Source: Humulus lupulus (taxonomy: Eukaryota > Streptophyta > Magnoliopsida > Rosales > Cannabaceae). From it: a stretch of 64,000 nt of DNA. Both the position numbers and the translations under genes were made by a program. Positions 1 to 10,173 of this stretch are shown piece by piece (position 1 is the first letter of the stretch; each line of letters begins with the position of its first letter). Under the pieces are notes generated by a model. It was not told where the DNA came from. It saw only the letters and a list, made by a program, of their open reading frames with translations, and did not search any database. Location: the NCBI RefSeq assembly GCF_963169125.1, contig NC_084795.1, positions 264,425,042 through 264,489,041 on the forward strand. The letters are read 5' to 3'.

Positions 1-459
1 TGTATTTTTCCATTTAGACTGGCTACTGCTGTATTAACTTTTGAGAGTCATTTCCTCCTTGTAAATCTTATTTTTTGGGATCCCATGTATCAAACTCTTA
101 TTTTAATGGAAATCAATCATTTTATAATCAAAATCTTTTAACTCTAACATGTCAGATGACTTTAGAAACACATTTTAGCTCAATTGACCTGATTAGCAGG
201 TCTTGTATTATTCTAAACACACAGTGTAACGGTCCTGGTTACCCAGGGCGTTACAGTAATTGCCTTGTAAACACCTTTTTGGGATCCCATGTACAAACTT
301 TTACTTTTTAATGGAAAACAACTATTTATGATCAAAATATTTTAACCCAAATCTTTTAATTGACCTTAGTAACACGTTTATGTCCAAACGACTTAGTTAG
401 CAAGTCCTGTACTATTTAAAATACACAATGTAATGGTATTGGCTATAAAAGGCATTACA
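1..459 (+). repeat. Two consecutive Ty3/gypsy LTR 3'-end remnants
   Basis: Two related LTR tails lie head to tail. Each has the family marker GGGATCCCATG (about 78 and 280), the block around 'gattagcaggtc/gttagcaagtc', and a terminal ...GCGTTACA or ...GCATTACA ending at 255 and 459. They differ at many positions, so this is either an old tandem duplication or two separate insertions. The first is cut by the window edge. The same 3'-end sequence closes the solo LTRs at 2392-4777, 44368-47098 and 48849-53116. Confidence 0.7.
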
Positions 460-2287
460 GGCTATATTAGGGCATCATTTCTCATCAGCACGCAAAGGAA
501 GAAGAAAACAAGGAGCAGTCGCTTATTTCTCGAGTATTCATTCTGAGGCAGTCATAGTCGGAGATTGAGACTGAGGCTGGTTCCTCAAGGATGGCAGGTC
601 AGCTTTCTAGTTTTGATTTTGTATTGTGCTGACTGATTTTGGTACCATGTTGTTCTTTGATTGTTGCATATATAGAGGCATAGAGATGATATGCAGATTG
701 CATGATTATGTTGTGATGAGTTATATTATGGTGGAAAGGACCCATTAGTTGTTTTGATAAAGTTGGTTATGACTGAATTTAGTATGATCTTGGATATGGA
801 TTGGTTAGCCAAGTGAGAGGCAATGATAGATTGCAAGGAAAGAATATTAATTCTTGGGTTTGAGAGTGGAAGACCCTTGTGGTAACTGGCACGGTGCATG
901 AATTTTGTATGCTTATGACATCTGTATTGAAAGCTAGAGATCTATTGCAGGAGGATGCATATAACTCTTAGCTAGTGTGGTGGATACCACTTAGGTTGTG
1001 CCAGTGGGATTAAGACAAACTGGATTAGTCTGTGAGTTTCTGGATGTGCTTCTAGGGAATTGGCTATAATTACGTTTACACAAGGAGATAGAATGGTGAG
1101 TGGATTGGTGCCAGAGATGGAATCAGGCTTAGGGAACTGTTTTGAGCAGCTTCAGCAAAACTGTAAGAACTAAAGGCTCATTTATTGAGTAAGATGGTAT
1201 TCTCCAAGGTGGATCTTTGATCTGGTTATTACCAGCTAAAGATCAGGGAGAAGGATATGCAGAAGACTACTTTTTAAATCAAATAAGGGCACTGAGAGTG
1301 CTGAGTTATTTTTATGAATTAGATGAACAAAGTATTCGAGGATTATTTGAATTGAATTTGTGATCTTCTTGATCGATAGTATTGTGGTATACTCTCAGTT
1401 GGAGATTTTCCAAGGTCAAGGAACGCCTTAGGGGCAGGAGTTTCCTTGGACGAGAAGGATATTATATGTGCTTTGGGAAAGAATTCTGAGTCTTCTTACA
1501 AATCAGAATCAGTTTGTAGGTTGTTATGACAACTCAGTGACAGGGCAAAGTGATTGCCTATGCATCATGTTGGTTAAAGGATCTGACCAGGACTAGAGTA
1601 GAGTTTCTGGTGGACCAAGTTGCCAGCTTTATACTAGAGATTATTATTTCAGAAAGGATCAAAGGAAAGACATTTAAGTGAACTACAGATAGGAAGATTG
1701 AGTGGAAATTCCTAGCTGGATTGGCTAAGGATTATATAGTGTCAGGTATGAATTTATTGAGGTATAGAGATCGAATTTGGAATCCGATGAACACTGGGAT
1801 TAAATGGGAGATTCTGGATGAATATCATATTATCCTCTTATTCTCTTCATCCAGGCATCATGGAAATGTAACAGAATATGGAAGCTTTATAGTGATGGCC
1901 TGGGATGGAGAGGGACATAATGGAATACGTGACAAAGTTCTTAACCTGTTAGCAAGTCAAGACAGAGTATCAGAAATCAGTAAGGCTATTGTAGCCTTTG
2001 AGTATTCCATATTGGAAATAAGGAAACATCGCGATGGGTTTCGTGGTGGGGCTACCCAGGATAGTGGGCCAGCGTGATTTGGATTGGGTCGTTATGAACT
2101 AGCATTTAAAGTAAGCCCACTTTTATCAGTAAAAACAAGTAACACAATTGATCAGTATTCAGATCTTTGTGTGAGAGAGGTGGTATGCATTCATGGGAAT
2201 TCAAGGTCCATCTTATCAGATGAAGACTCTATTATTACTTCCAAGTTTTGGGGAAAGTTGCAGAAGGCAATGAATATACCGTTCTAA
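460..2287 (+). pseudogene. Decayed Ty3/gypsy pol (protease, RT, RNase H, integrase pieces)
   Basis: Read in the plus direction with many stops and frame changes, this stretch gives recognisable pieces of a Ty3/gypsy polyprotein in normal order. A protease-like ILDMDWLAK lies near 785-815. An RT piece KVDL/SGYYQLKIREKD lies near 1205-1260. An RNase H-like QGKVIAYAS lies near 1545-1570. The pre-integrase zinc region is in the 1721-2077 frame (LLRYRDRIWNP), and an integrase core piece with REVVCIHG and SDEDSIITSKFWGKLQKAM is in 2084-2287. Gag and large parts of RT and integrase are missing, so it is a deletion derivative. None of the open frames is a host gene. Lineage is probably a Tekay/Del-type chromovirus, inferred from the LTR style. 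Confidence 0.75.
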
Positions 2288-3379
2288 ACTCCATTGGGAT
2301 CCCATGTATTGAGATTAAACGTTTATAATGAAATGGTTGACTTTTGACAAAAAAATTTAGTACCTAAACCCGTGGTTGGTTTCAATTACACTGTAATGCC
2401 CCAAAATCCCTAATAAGGTTTAGGACCTTGATTAGGAGGCCGGGAGGGCCATAATTGATTTATTATGCCATTAAATGATTATATGCATGTTTATGTGAAT
2501 TATATTATTATATGATGATAAATACATGCATATGGGTCCACATTTTACTATAAGGGAATTTTAGTAATTTGGCCCGTTGAGGGCATAATTGTGTATTTTC
2601 ATGCATGTTGGTGAATTTTGAATAAGACCACATTATAATGTGGATTTGTTCGAGTCATTCGGCATGAGACGATCTGTGAATGCAAGTTATCAATCTGGTC
2701 ATAACGGGGTTAATTTCGGGGCTCGATGTGAGTCTCGGGGTAATTTGAGGATTAGAACATTACCGGTAATTAAAGGGTAATGGGATATGATTTATTAGCA
2801 TTTGAAAATATTGAGAATAACGGGAATTGGGGGCGTTAATTATGATTAACGAGATAGGCGCGAAAGGACGGTTTTGCCCTTGGTGGCCTTAAGAGGATTT
2901 TAAATGACCTACGGGCATTTTGGTCTTTTGACCTTAAGGATAGATATAACCCTTTGAATCTGTAGAAACTTGGCCAAAACAGAGCCTCCTTCTTCCCTTC
3001 AATCATTCATCATTTCCTCTTCATTTTCCTTTGAATCTTTGAGCTCTTTTTGAGGAACCAAGCTAGGGAACCAAGCCTTGAGGGTTTTAGGTTATGCTCT
3101 ACCATTGAAGAGGGTGTGTTATGGAGATTGAGGTGAGTTTTTAGCCATTAAAACCCTTGTTCTTGCTCTGTTTTCATTTGGTTTTTAGTTTGGTTCTTGA
3201 GTTGGAAAGTTGAGAATTCAATGGGGTTTTTGGCAAAGGTTACTTAGGTTGTGATGCCTAGGTCATGTGTGGATGGTCTTTGGGTTCATTTGGGGGTTTG
3301 GATGGAGTTTGGAAGCTTGTTTTGAAGGTTGGAAATGGAGGAATCGTGGGAAGGAAAAGCCATGGTTGATCAGCCTGGT

Positions 3380-3462
3380 TGTAGTGCTACAGCGCTAGCC
3401 AGGGGGCTTTCAGCCCTGCCAATAGCGCTGGGGCGCTAGGGGCGTTGCGCTACAGCGCTACC
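3380..3462 (+). repeat. GC-rich palindromic module inside solo LTR
   Basis: In an otherwise AT-rich LTR this short stretch repeats the self-complementary words GCTACAGCGCTA and AGCGCT several times around CCAGGG. A sister LTR has the equivalent module at 45349-45450 with the same words; other LTRs here have different GC palindromes at the equivalent place. Confidence 0.6.
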
Positions 3463-3844
3463 TTGCTTTTCCATATTCCTGTTTTAGGCACTTTTGAAGG
3501 TTTTTAGCTCGGGGTTTCAATTCCTAAGGCTCGGGTTCGAATCTACTCACCGTTTGGGTACAATTCGGGGTCCCGGGAGTGAGGTTTAGGTCAAGACCCT
3601 TTTATTGTTGATTTTTCATTAATGGAGATTGAAATTGGTTATGACTAGGTGACCTCTAAGGAATCAAAATGATCAATCGTTCTCAAGGTTCTTTCAATTG
3701 TTATTTCTCGCTCGAACCAGAGGTAAGAAAACTGCACCCCATATGTGACGTGCATGGTTATTATTGAGGCATGTTGAGTGTTTAAATGTGGACATTGATT
3801 TCATATCAAATGCTTAGCAAATCTTGCTCACTTGTGAATGGCAC

Positions 3845-4250
3845 TGACTTATTAGTCAGAATCGGCAATGGTGTCGGTATTAACTGTGAAGCTGTGATTT
3901 ACTAGTCAAGTTCGACAGTATTACCAAGCACTGGTCGTATGGCATTGACTTATGAGTCAAGGACAGTTTTTAGCGTGTTTAACGCAAGCCGATAAAGATT
4001 AGATCTAATCGACATCAGCATTTAATGACTCATCATGAGCATTAATGCCAGACCGACCTCAAGTTCGATGAAAACTAAAAGCGCTTGTCTAGTCTAAAGG
4101 CTAGTTATTTAGAGCCAGAGCCAAAAAGCTAAGGTGACCTACACGTCACATGGCTAGGAGGGTATGGGACCTCAGAAATAGACTTATCAGTCATCTGACT
4201 GAGATAGACTTATTAGTTAACTGTTCAAAGAATGACTTATTAGTCATTTA
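3845..4250 (+). repeat. Array of short hairpins, TGACTTATTAGTCA type
   Basis: At least five short inverted repeats with 4-6 bp stems and TTAT-like loops occur here: TGACTTATTAGTCA (3845), TGATTTACTAGTCA (3895, one G.U pair), TTGACTTATGAGTCAA (3945), GACTTATCAGTC (4183) and TGACTTATTAGTCA (about 4232). The array lies between donor-like GGTAAGAAAA (3722) and acceptor-like CTCACAG (4401). Function is unknown. Confidence 0.6.
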
Positions 4251-4866
4251 CTCAGAGCGCAGGACTTCACAAACATTTATTTGTACCTGCTTGCATGCAT
4301 GAGTAGGGTTATTACTACTAGGCACGCCTATTATGACTTAGTAGCATGTTATTACTTGTTCATGAGCATATCAAGTTTTCTTGCTAGGCTTTGGCTCACA
4401 GGTGCTATGTGGTGCAGGTAAAGGCAAAAAAAAGCAGGACCATCCTTGAGTTGGAGAGCATAGGTGGCGATGTGTACATATGCAGCTGCTCGACCACCAC
4501 GGCCGAGGGTTTAAAGAGGAACTAGGGTTAAACCCTATTTTGCCGCTTAGGTCAGCTGGTTGTAAATATTTTGCTGTAATTAACCTTTAAATTATATTTT
4601 TTGGATCCTAATGTATATGGTAAACGTTTTAGTAAAACGTTATATCTTAACCAAAAAATTTAATCCTAAACAGCTAATCATATTTAGTTACACGATTATG
4701 GCCAAATGACTGGATTAGCAAGTTTAGCACTGTTTAAAATGCACACCGTAACGGTCCCTGGAGATTAGGGCGTTACATACACGGTTTAAGTCCAAATGAC
4801 TCATTTAGTGAGTTAAGCACTATTTAATTACATAGTGTAACAGTCGTGGATTAGGAGAACGTTACA

Positions 4867-5761
4867 TTCATGTTTTTCAAATGATACACGAAGGATGGGG
4901 TTTTCAATTTTTAAGTTTTTATTTATATTAGTTTTAAGTTTTAATAATAGTTTTATTTAATCATATCAGTTTTATTTTTAAAAAGAATTGACGTGGACCA
5001 ATTATATATTGTCACATGTACATCTACATGACACTTGATGTCCAAGTACCTACGGATGCTAATGATTGTTGACAGAATGTATTTTCACTGCAAAAAAAAA
5101 AGTTAGATAGTTAAATGTTATAAAACAAACTTAAGTATTTTTGCCGCAAATATTGCTAAATGTATTTTTATTGTCCAATAAAAGAAAATAAATAATGACA
5201 TTTGGTGCCATTTACATATACATTTATATATGTATGTGTGTATATGTGTCAAATCGATGAGAGTTGAAATCATGATCCAAAGCCAGCATAAGTCTCATTT
5301 CCAATCAACACACAAATTGATGTTGTAAAGATTAATTCACAAAATATGGATGTGTATATGTTTGAAATGTGTTTCAGTATATATATTAATGTTCGACAAA
5401 TAAAAGAAATAAAAAAAAATCAATGGTGATGATTTCGGTAGCTTTCTAATCACAGTCTCTTGCTTTTCCCTTTAATTATGTACCACATATTCTCATATTA
5501 TCTAGTGAACCAAAAAGAAGAGAGTAGATGAAGAATGCAAATTTATTTACCCTTAAAGACCTTGAAAAAGAACTTTAAAAATACATTTTTTTTTCTATTT
5601 ATTTTCTTTTGCCAAAAATCAATCCTCGTTACTGTTTTGCTCCATTATCAATTATAAAGCTGATTTTTTTATTATAATTTTTTCTAGCATATTTCTCGTA
5701 AGAACGAGGAGAGTGAGGAAATGGAGACCGGAGAGTGGGGAAAATCTTTCTTTACTTTTAA
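4867..5761. other. AT-rich intergenic stretch, no gene seen
   Basis: This stretch separates the gypsy remnant from the MULE-like element. It holds homopolymer runs and (TA)-rich patches (about 5216-5245) but no frame with recognisable coding content and no repeat that I could match elsewhere in the window. Confidence 0.5.
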
Positions 5762-6365
5762 TATAATTGGTGGAAATGGCTATGTTACAAACGAAAATTA
5801 GCAAACTAACCACTTCCTTTTTTCTTTTCTTATTTCATAAATTAAAATTTAGAAACACATGATGTGGCATTAATTAACCCTAAAAAAATACTTAACTAAT
5901 CAATTAAATAATTAAACAAAAACAATAATAAACTAATAACAAAAACAATTTTGAATCCCTAAGACCTAAAACCCACAATACCATCACTTTCTCCCTTTCT
6001 CCCTTTCTCCATCATCTTCTTCCCTCCTTCACATTCAAAGTCCATCTCACTCACCATTTCCTTTATTTTTCTCTTATTCAGCCTACTGCAACCCCTTCTA
6101 ATAACCCTAAAACCCTCATTTATCCCTTCTAATAACCCTAAAACCCTCATTTATCTCATATTACTCCTCGGCTACATTATTTTAATAAGAAAAAAATGGA
6201 AATACCAATTGATACAGCAACTAGGTTAGTATATATATACATTTATATTTTCTTTTCAAATATTATTTTTGGATTATGTGTTTATTGAATCATAAAGATT
6301 TAGATTTTAAGATTATTGCTAGTAAAACTAAAAATGACTCTAAAATGTGCAATTGTTAAAGCCTG
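5762..6365 (+). repeat. Left arm of long inverted repeat
   Basis: This is the reverse complement of 9608-10173 with scattered mismatches and small gaps. It contains an additional tandem duplication of about 31 bp at 6096-6157 (unit includes CCCTTCTAATAACCC) that the right arm lacks. An open frame on the minus strand here (5959-6150) has no recognisable family. Confidence 0.75.
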
Positions 6366-7979
6366 TGTTGTTATATTATCTTAAATAATATAATGTTTGA
6401 TTAAATAATGTGACAAAATGTAATTTGCCACACTTTGTAATATATTATTGAAAGTTACAAATTAGACACGTGTGTGTTCAAAAGTAACATATTTTGGAGT
6501 TACAAAACCAGTTACAAATTTGTAACCCCAAAATATTACCCAATAATATGTAGAGTGTATGTTACACATTTTAGTTTGGATTTAACAATTCCATTATGTA
6601 ATATGGTTGTTGGAGACATGTTTTTAACTCTCATTAGGTGTATAGATGTTACAAAATCATGTGGAAAGAAATTATGACGTTTTTTCGAAAACTGAAATTT
6701 GCATTGTGGTCGCAACCACTGATTATCCTTGGCCACGGCCTGGGGTAAAGAGACTAGTGGTCACGGCCAGGAGTGCTAAAAACCAATTTCTTTTTTTAGT
6801 TTTTTCCAATTTGAGCAGTTCTAACACCCCAAGCAACTCCCAAATCTTCATTTTAATTCCATAAACATCCAATTAGACATTGATAGCAGCCATGAGGGTT
6901 GGTGAAATTTGAAATTCAAAGGGTATCTCAAGCTCTATAAATAGAAGTCTAATGCTCACTTGTAAGACAGCACTATTTCTATCCACTAGAGCACTTTGCT
7001 AGAAATACACAAAAATGTTTGATTATTCCAGAGTGTTATTTCCAATATTGAGGGAATCACTTAGTGCTTGAGATATGAGAAAATAAGCTTTTGGACTAAG
7101 GTTGTAAACCTTGTTCAAGTTGGTGATCCACAATATTCTTCACTTTGGTTGTGTGAGTGAAAGAGCTTTATTTCTTATTCTTGTTTTTTTATTATTTCTT
7201 ATATTGTTCTTTGTCACCTTTCTCCCATTTTCTCTTTATATTTAGTTGTATCTTTTTCACATCTTTTGCTTTACTACTTCTAGTTTATCTGTAACTTTTG
7301 TCATAGAGTTGTTATTTCTTTTACTCTCTTCATCTTCTCGTTTCTATATTTACTTGTATTTTTGCAATAGACTTGTAAACTTATTTAATCCTCATCTTTT
7401 CATTTGTATTCTCTTGCTTAGAGTTGTAATAGTCTTACTATTTTCCATTGAGACAAATGTATTATCTCTAGCATCTATGACCCATAATTATTTGAAAGAA
7501 ACATTGTGCAATTGTGTATGACCCTATGGGTTGCTTAGTTATTTGAGCTAAATGGAAAAGAAATCATGGGTGACCTTGCGACGCATAGGGTCGTTTATGT
7601 TTTAAATTAGACATAGAAAGCTGACTAAAAAATTGCACTAAGTAGGATGTAAAAAAAAATACTATGTGACTCTATGCAACCCACATGGTCTCTTATGCGA
7701 CCCTCAATGTCTTTTAGTTCAATTTAAACTAAGTATAAAAAGCCTTTATGCGACTTGACCTAGAAGGCCGCACGAGAGGTCACATGGGTCACATAAAGTC
7801 GTTTAATTTAATTTGCAAAAAATAAAAATATAATTGATAAAAACACATCAAAATTTGATTATCTGAATTATCATGCTATAATATTAATTTGTAATTCATG
7901 TTTTGTATTGTTTAGTCCTATTGTTATTAGTTTTATTAATTTAGAAATTTTTATTTGTTTGTTAAATTATTCAATGTTC

Positions 7980-8576
7980 TAGAACTGTGTTGACAACAGA
8001 GCTTCCTTGTGCACCTCGTGTTATTTCTTATGCACAAGGGAAATCTAAAGTTACTGTCAGATCTTTGCATAAGTGTTATTTCATCAAAGAACAATTTAAA
8101 GGAAAAGTACTTTAAGAGCAACTCTATAAAAATCGAGGATATATCCAATACTCTAAATAGAATACTGAAAGAAGAAATGACTAGGGATAGAGCCAAGTTG
8201 TCATTTATCTACTTGCTTGGTGCATTTCTATTAATGTTGATCCTTGGTTCGACAATAGATCTCCATTGGCTACAACTAGTGGACAAACTTGAGATATTTG
8301 ACAAATATCCTTGGGGAAGATAATAGAGCAAATCACCCGTCAGGACATGGAAAATGATCCTACTAAACCTTATGTGAGGTGGAACTTCTATAGATGTCCT
8401 TGGATATTTCAGGTAAAATTTTATTGTGTATCCAATTTATATTGAATATGATTTATTATTGAATGATTCATGCTTATAATTACTATTTTATCTCTGATAG
8501 GTATGGATATGTGAAGCAATGCTAAAATTGGGAGCCATGATAGCACAACGAATTCCAGGAAACCATATTCCATGAT
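7980..8576 (+). pseudogene. Captured DUF1985-domain gene fragment with retained intron
   Basis: The frame around 8190-8322 encodes FIYLLGAFLL, then KLEIFDKYPWGR. After a frame shift the next stretch gives RWNFYRCPWIFQ, and across a clean GT-AG intron (8413-8500) it continues VWICEAMLKLGAM. The order 'hydrophobic start, F-x-KYPWGR, YxCPW-FQ-VW-EA' is the signature of the plant DUF1985 domain, commonly found with Ulp1-like proteases and in MULE or CACTA captures. Stops follow PWGR and the fragment ends near 8576, where a satellite array begins. The retained intron shows DNA-level capture rather than retrocopying. No Ulp1 catalytic part is seen. Confidence 0.65.
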
Positions 8577-8583
8577 AGTTTGG

Positions 8584-9075
8584 TTACACTAAGCGACTCT
8601 AAAAGACCCTAAAGGTCGCTTCGACTAATCTTAGAAGCAACCTGGAAATTACATTAAGCGACTTTGAAAGACCCTAAAGATCGATTCGTATAATCTTAGA
8701 AGCAACTTAGAAATTACACTAAGCGACTCTAAAAGACCCTGAGGGTCGGTTCGACTAATCTTAGAAGTGACCTTGAAATTACACTTACCAACTCTAAAAG
8801 ACCCTTGGGGTTGCTTCAACTAATCTTAGAAGCGACCTTGAAATTATATTAAACGACACTAAAATACCCTGAGGGTAGCTTTGACTAATCTTAGAAGCAA
8901 CCTTGAAATTACACTAGGCTACTCTAAAAGACCCTAAGGGTCACTTCGACTAATCTTAGAAGTGACCTTGAAATTACACTAAGCGACACTAAAAGACCTT
9001 AAGGGTCACTTCAACTAATCTTGGAAGCAACCTTGAAATTGCACAAAGCGACTCTAAATACCGTGAGGGTTGTAT
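8584..9075 (+). repeat. 65 bp tandem array, about 7.5 copies
   Basis: Units start with TTACACTAAGCGACTC-like sequence at 8584, 8649, 8714, 8779, 8844, 8909, 8974 and 9039 (the last partial), an exact 65 bp period. Each unit contains AAAGACCCTxAxGGTCGCTT and CGACTAATCTTAGAAG. Copies differ at several positions, so the array is not freshly amplified. Confidence 0.92.
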
Positions 9076-9139
9076 AGGCCATGGGTCCCTAAAATTGCTC
9101 AAAGAAATTTCAAAAGACCTTGACGTCACATAGGGTCCC

Positions 9140-9550
9140 TTATGATAATATAATTAAATGATGAAATTGGAATTATATAATGTAAGCCAATGATGAATTC
9201 ACACATATAGTCTAGTTAAATGATCATATTCTTAATAAAATGGTTTATATAATGTAATTCAATAATGAAATCACACATATAGTCTAATTAATTGGTCATA
9301 TTCTTAATAAAGTGATTTTTTAATGCAATCCAATGATGAAGTGGCACATATAGTCTAATTAAAATGTCATATTCTTAATAAAATGATTTATATAATGTAA
9401 TCCAATGATGAAATCGCACATATAGTCTAATTAATTATTCATATTTGTAATAAAATAATTTTTAGAATGTAATCCAATGATGAAGTTGCACATATAGTCT
9501 AATTAAATGGTCATATTCTTAATGAAAGGATTTTTATAATGTAACTAAAC
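9140..9550 (+). repeat. 72 bp AT-rich tandem array, 5-6 copies
   Basis: The landmark CACATATAGTCTA recurs at 9202, 9274, 9345, 9417 and 9489, spacing 71-72 bp, with 'tcatattcttaataaaatg' and 'ataatgtaatccaatgatg' in each unit. It lies directly beside the 65 bp array and inside the same inverted-repeat element. Confidence 0.9.
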
Positions 9551-9607
9551 AACCCAATATGTTGCATAAGGTTTCTTTTAAATAATAATGGGTCACAGAG
9601 GCTTTCA

Positions 9608-10173
9608 AGATTGCACATTTTATAGTCATTTTTAGTTCTACTAGCAATAATCTTAAAATCTAAATCTTTATGATTCAATAAACACATAATCCAAAACTAA
9701 TATTTGAAAATAAAATATAAATGCATATATATATATATATTTACTAACCTGCACATTTCATGAGGGTAACTTAGTTGCTGGATTAATTGTTATTTCCATT
9801 TTTTCTTATTAAAATAATGTAGTTGAGGAGTAATAAGAGATAAACGAGGGTTTTGAGGTTATCAGGGTTGCAGGAGGGTATAGACTGAATAAGAGAAAAA
9901 TAAAGGAAATGGGGTGTCTACAATGAGTGAGATGAGTCTTTGATAGTGAAGGGGAGAAAGCGATGGTATCGTGAGTTTTGGGTCTTAGGGATTCAAAATT
10001 GTTTTTGTTATTAGTTTATTATTGTTTTTGTTTAATTGATTAGTTTAGTATTTCTTTAAGGGTTAATTAAAGCCACTTCATCTGTTTTTAAATTTTAATT
10101 TATGAAAAAAGAAAAGAAAAAAGTGGTTAGTTTGCCAATTTTCTTTTCTAACATGTTCATTTCCACCAATTAT
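9608..10173 (-). repeat. Right arm of long inverted repeat
   Basis: This inverted copy of 5762-6365 ends outward at CCACCAATTATA. A (TA) run at about 9727-9742 sits where the left arm has a shorter one. The arms have diverged by substitutions and small indels, so the element is not recent. Confidence 0.75.

Larger units (their letters stand above)
2392..4777 (+). mobile_element. Ty3/gypsy solo LTR, 2386 bp, with TACAC duplication
   Basis: It begins TGTAATGCCCCAAAATCC and ends AGGGCGTTACA, with TG...CA termini and a perfect 5 bp target duplication TACAC at 2387-2391 and 4778-4782. It contains no coding sequence. Blocks shared with the LTRs at 44368-47098, 48849-53116 and 57894-60353 include the 'gttgagggcataattgtg' box, a donor-like AGGTAAGAAAACTG (3721), the 'ggctcacaggtgctatgtgg' box (4393), a TGTACATATGCAGCTGCTCG box (about 4473) and GGATCCTAATGTA near the end. 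The single LTR with a perfect duplication indicates removal of the rest of the element by LTR-LTR recombination. Confidence 0.88.
2288..4866 (+). repeat. 3' LTR tail of the decayed gypsy element, split by a solo LTR
   Basis: From about 2292 the marker GGGATCCCATG begins another LTR tail. It runs to 2391, is interrupted by the solo LTR 2392-4777, and resumes at 4783 with the 'gtccaaatgactcatttagtgag' type block, finishing at GAACGTTACA (4866). The upstream part of this LTR has been lost. Removing the inserted LTR and one TACAC copy restores the order of conserved blocks seen in sister LTRs. Confidence 0.7.
5762..10173. mobile_element. MULE-like transposon with ~600 bp inverted repeats and captured gene fragment
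   Basis: Two arms, 5762-6365 and about 9608-10173, are inverted copies of each other. Both carry a TATAATTGGTGGAAATG outer end, the 'aattttgaatccctaag' block, the 'aaccctaaaaccctcattta' region and the 'gattcaataaacacataat' region. Between them lie a DUF1985 gene fragment, two tandem arrays and AT-rich filler. Long terminal inverted repeats plus a transduplicated host fragment fit a TIR-MULE. I could not find a matching 9 bp target duplication (left flank ends ctttactttta, right flank starts caggatgac) nor any transposase, so it would be non-autonomous, and an alternative is a generic foldback element. Confidence 0.65.

Noticed and set aside
1721..2077. 118-residue open frame as a host gene
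   Set aside because: It continues a decayed Ty3/gypsy pol with pre-integrase-like sequence at its start, and neighbouring frames carry RT and integrase pieces.
3525..3545. GGTTCGAATC, a perfect tRNA B-box-like sequence
   Set aside because: It lies in the conserved LTR body (also GGGATCGAATC near 45530), with no A box at the right distance and no acceptor stem; not a tRNA gene.
6096..6157. CCCTAAAACCCT motifs as interstitial telomere repeats
   Set aside because: Only a 31 bp tandem duplication with CCCTAAA-like words, not an array of the plant telomere heptamer.
8584..9550. CRISPR-like array
   Set aside because: Units are contiguous without unique spacers, and the genome is a plant nuclear genome; these are ordinary tandem repeats.
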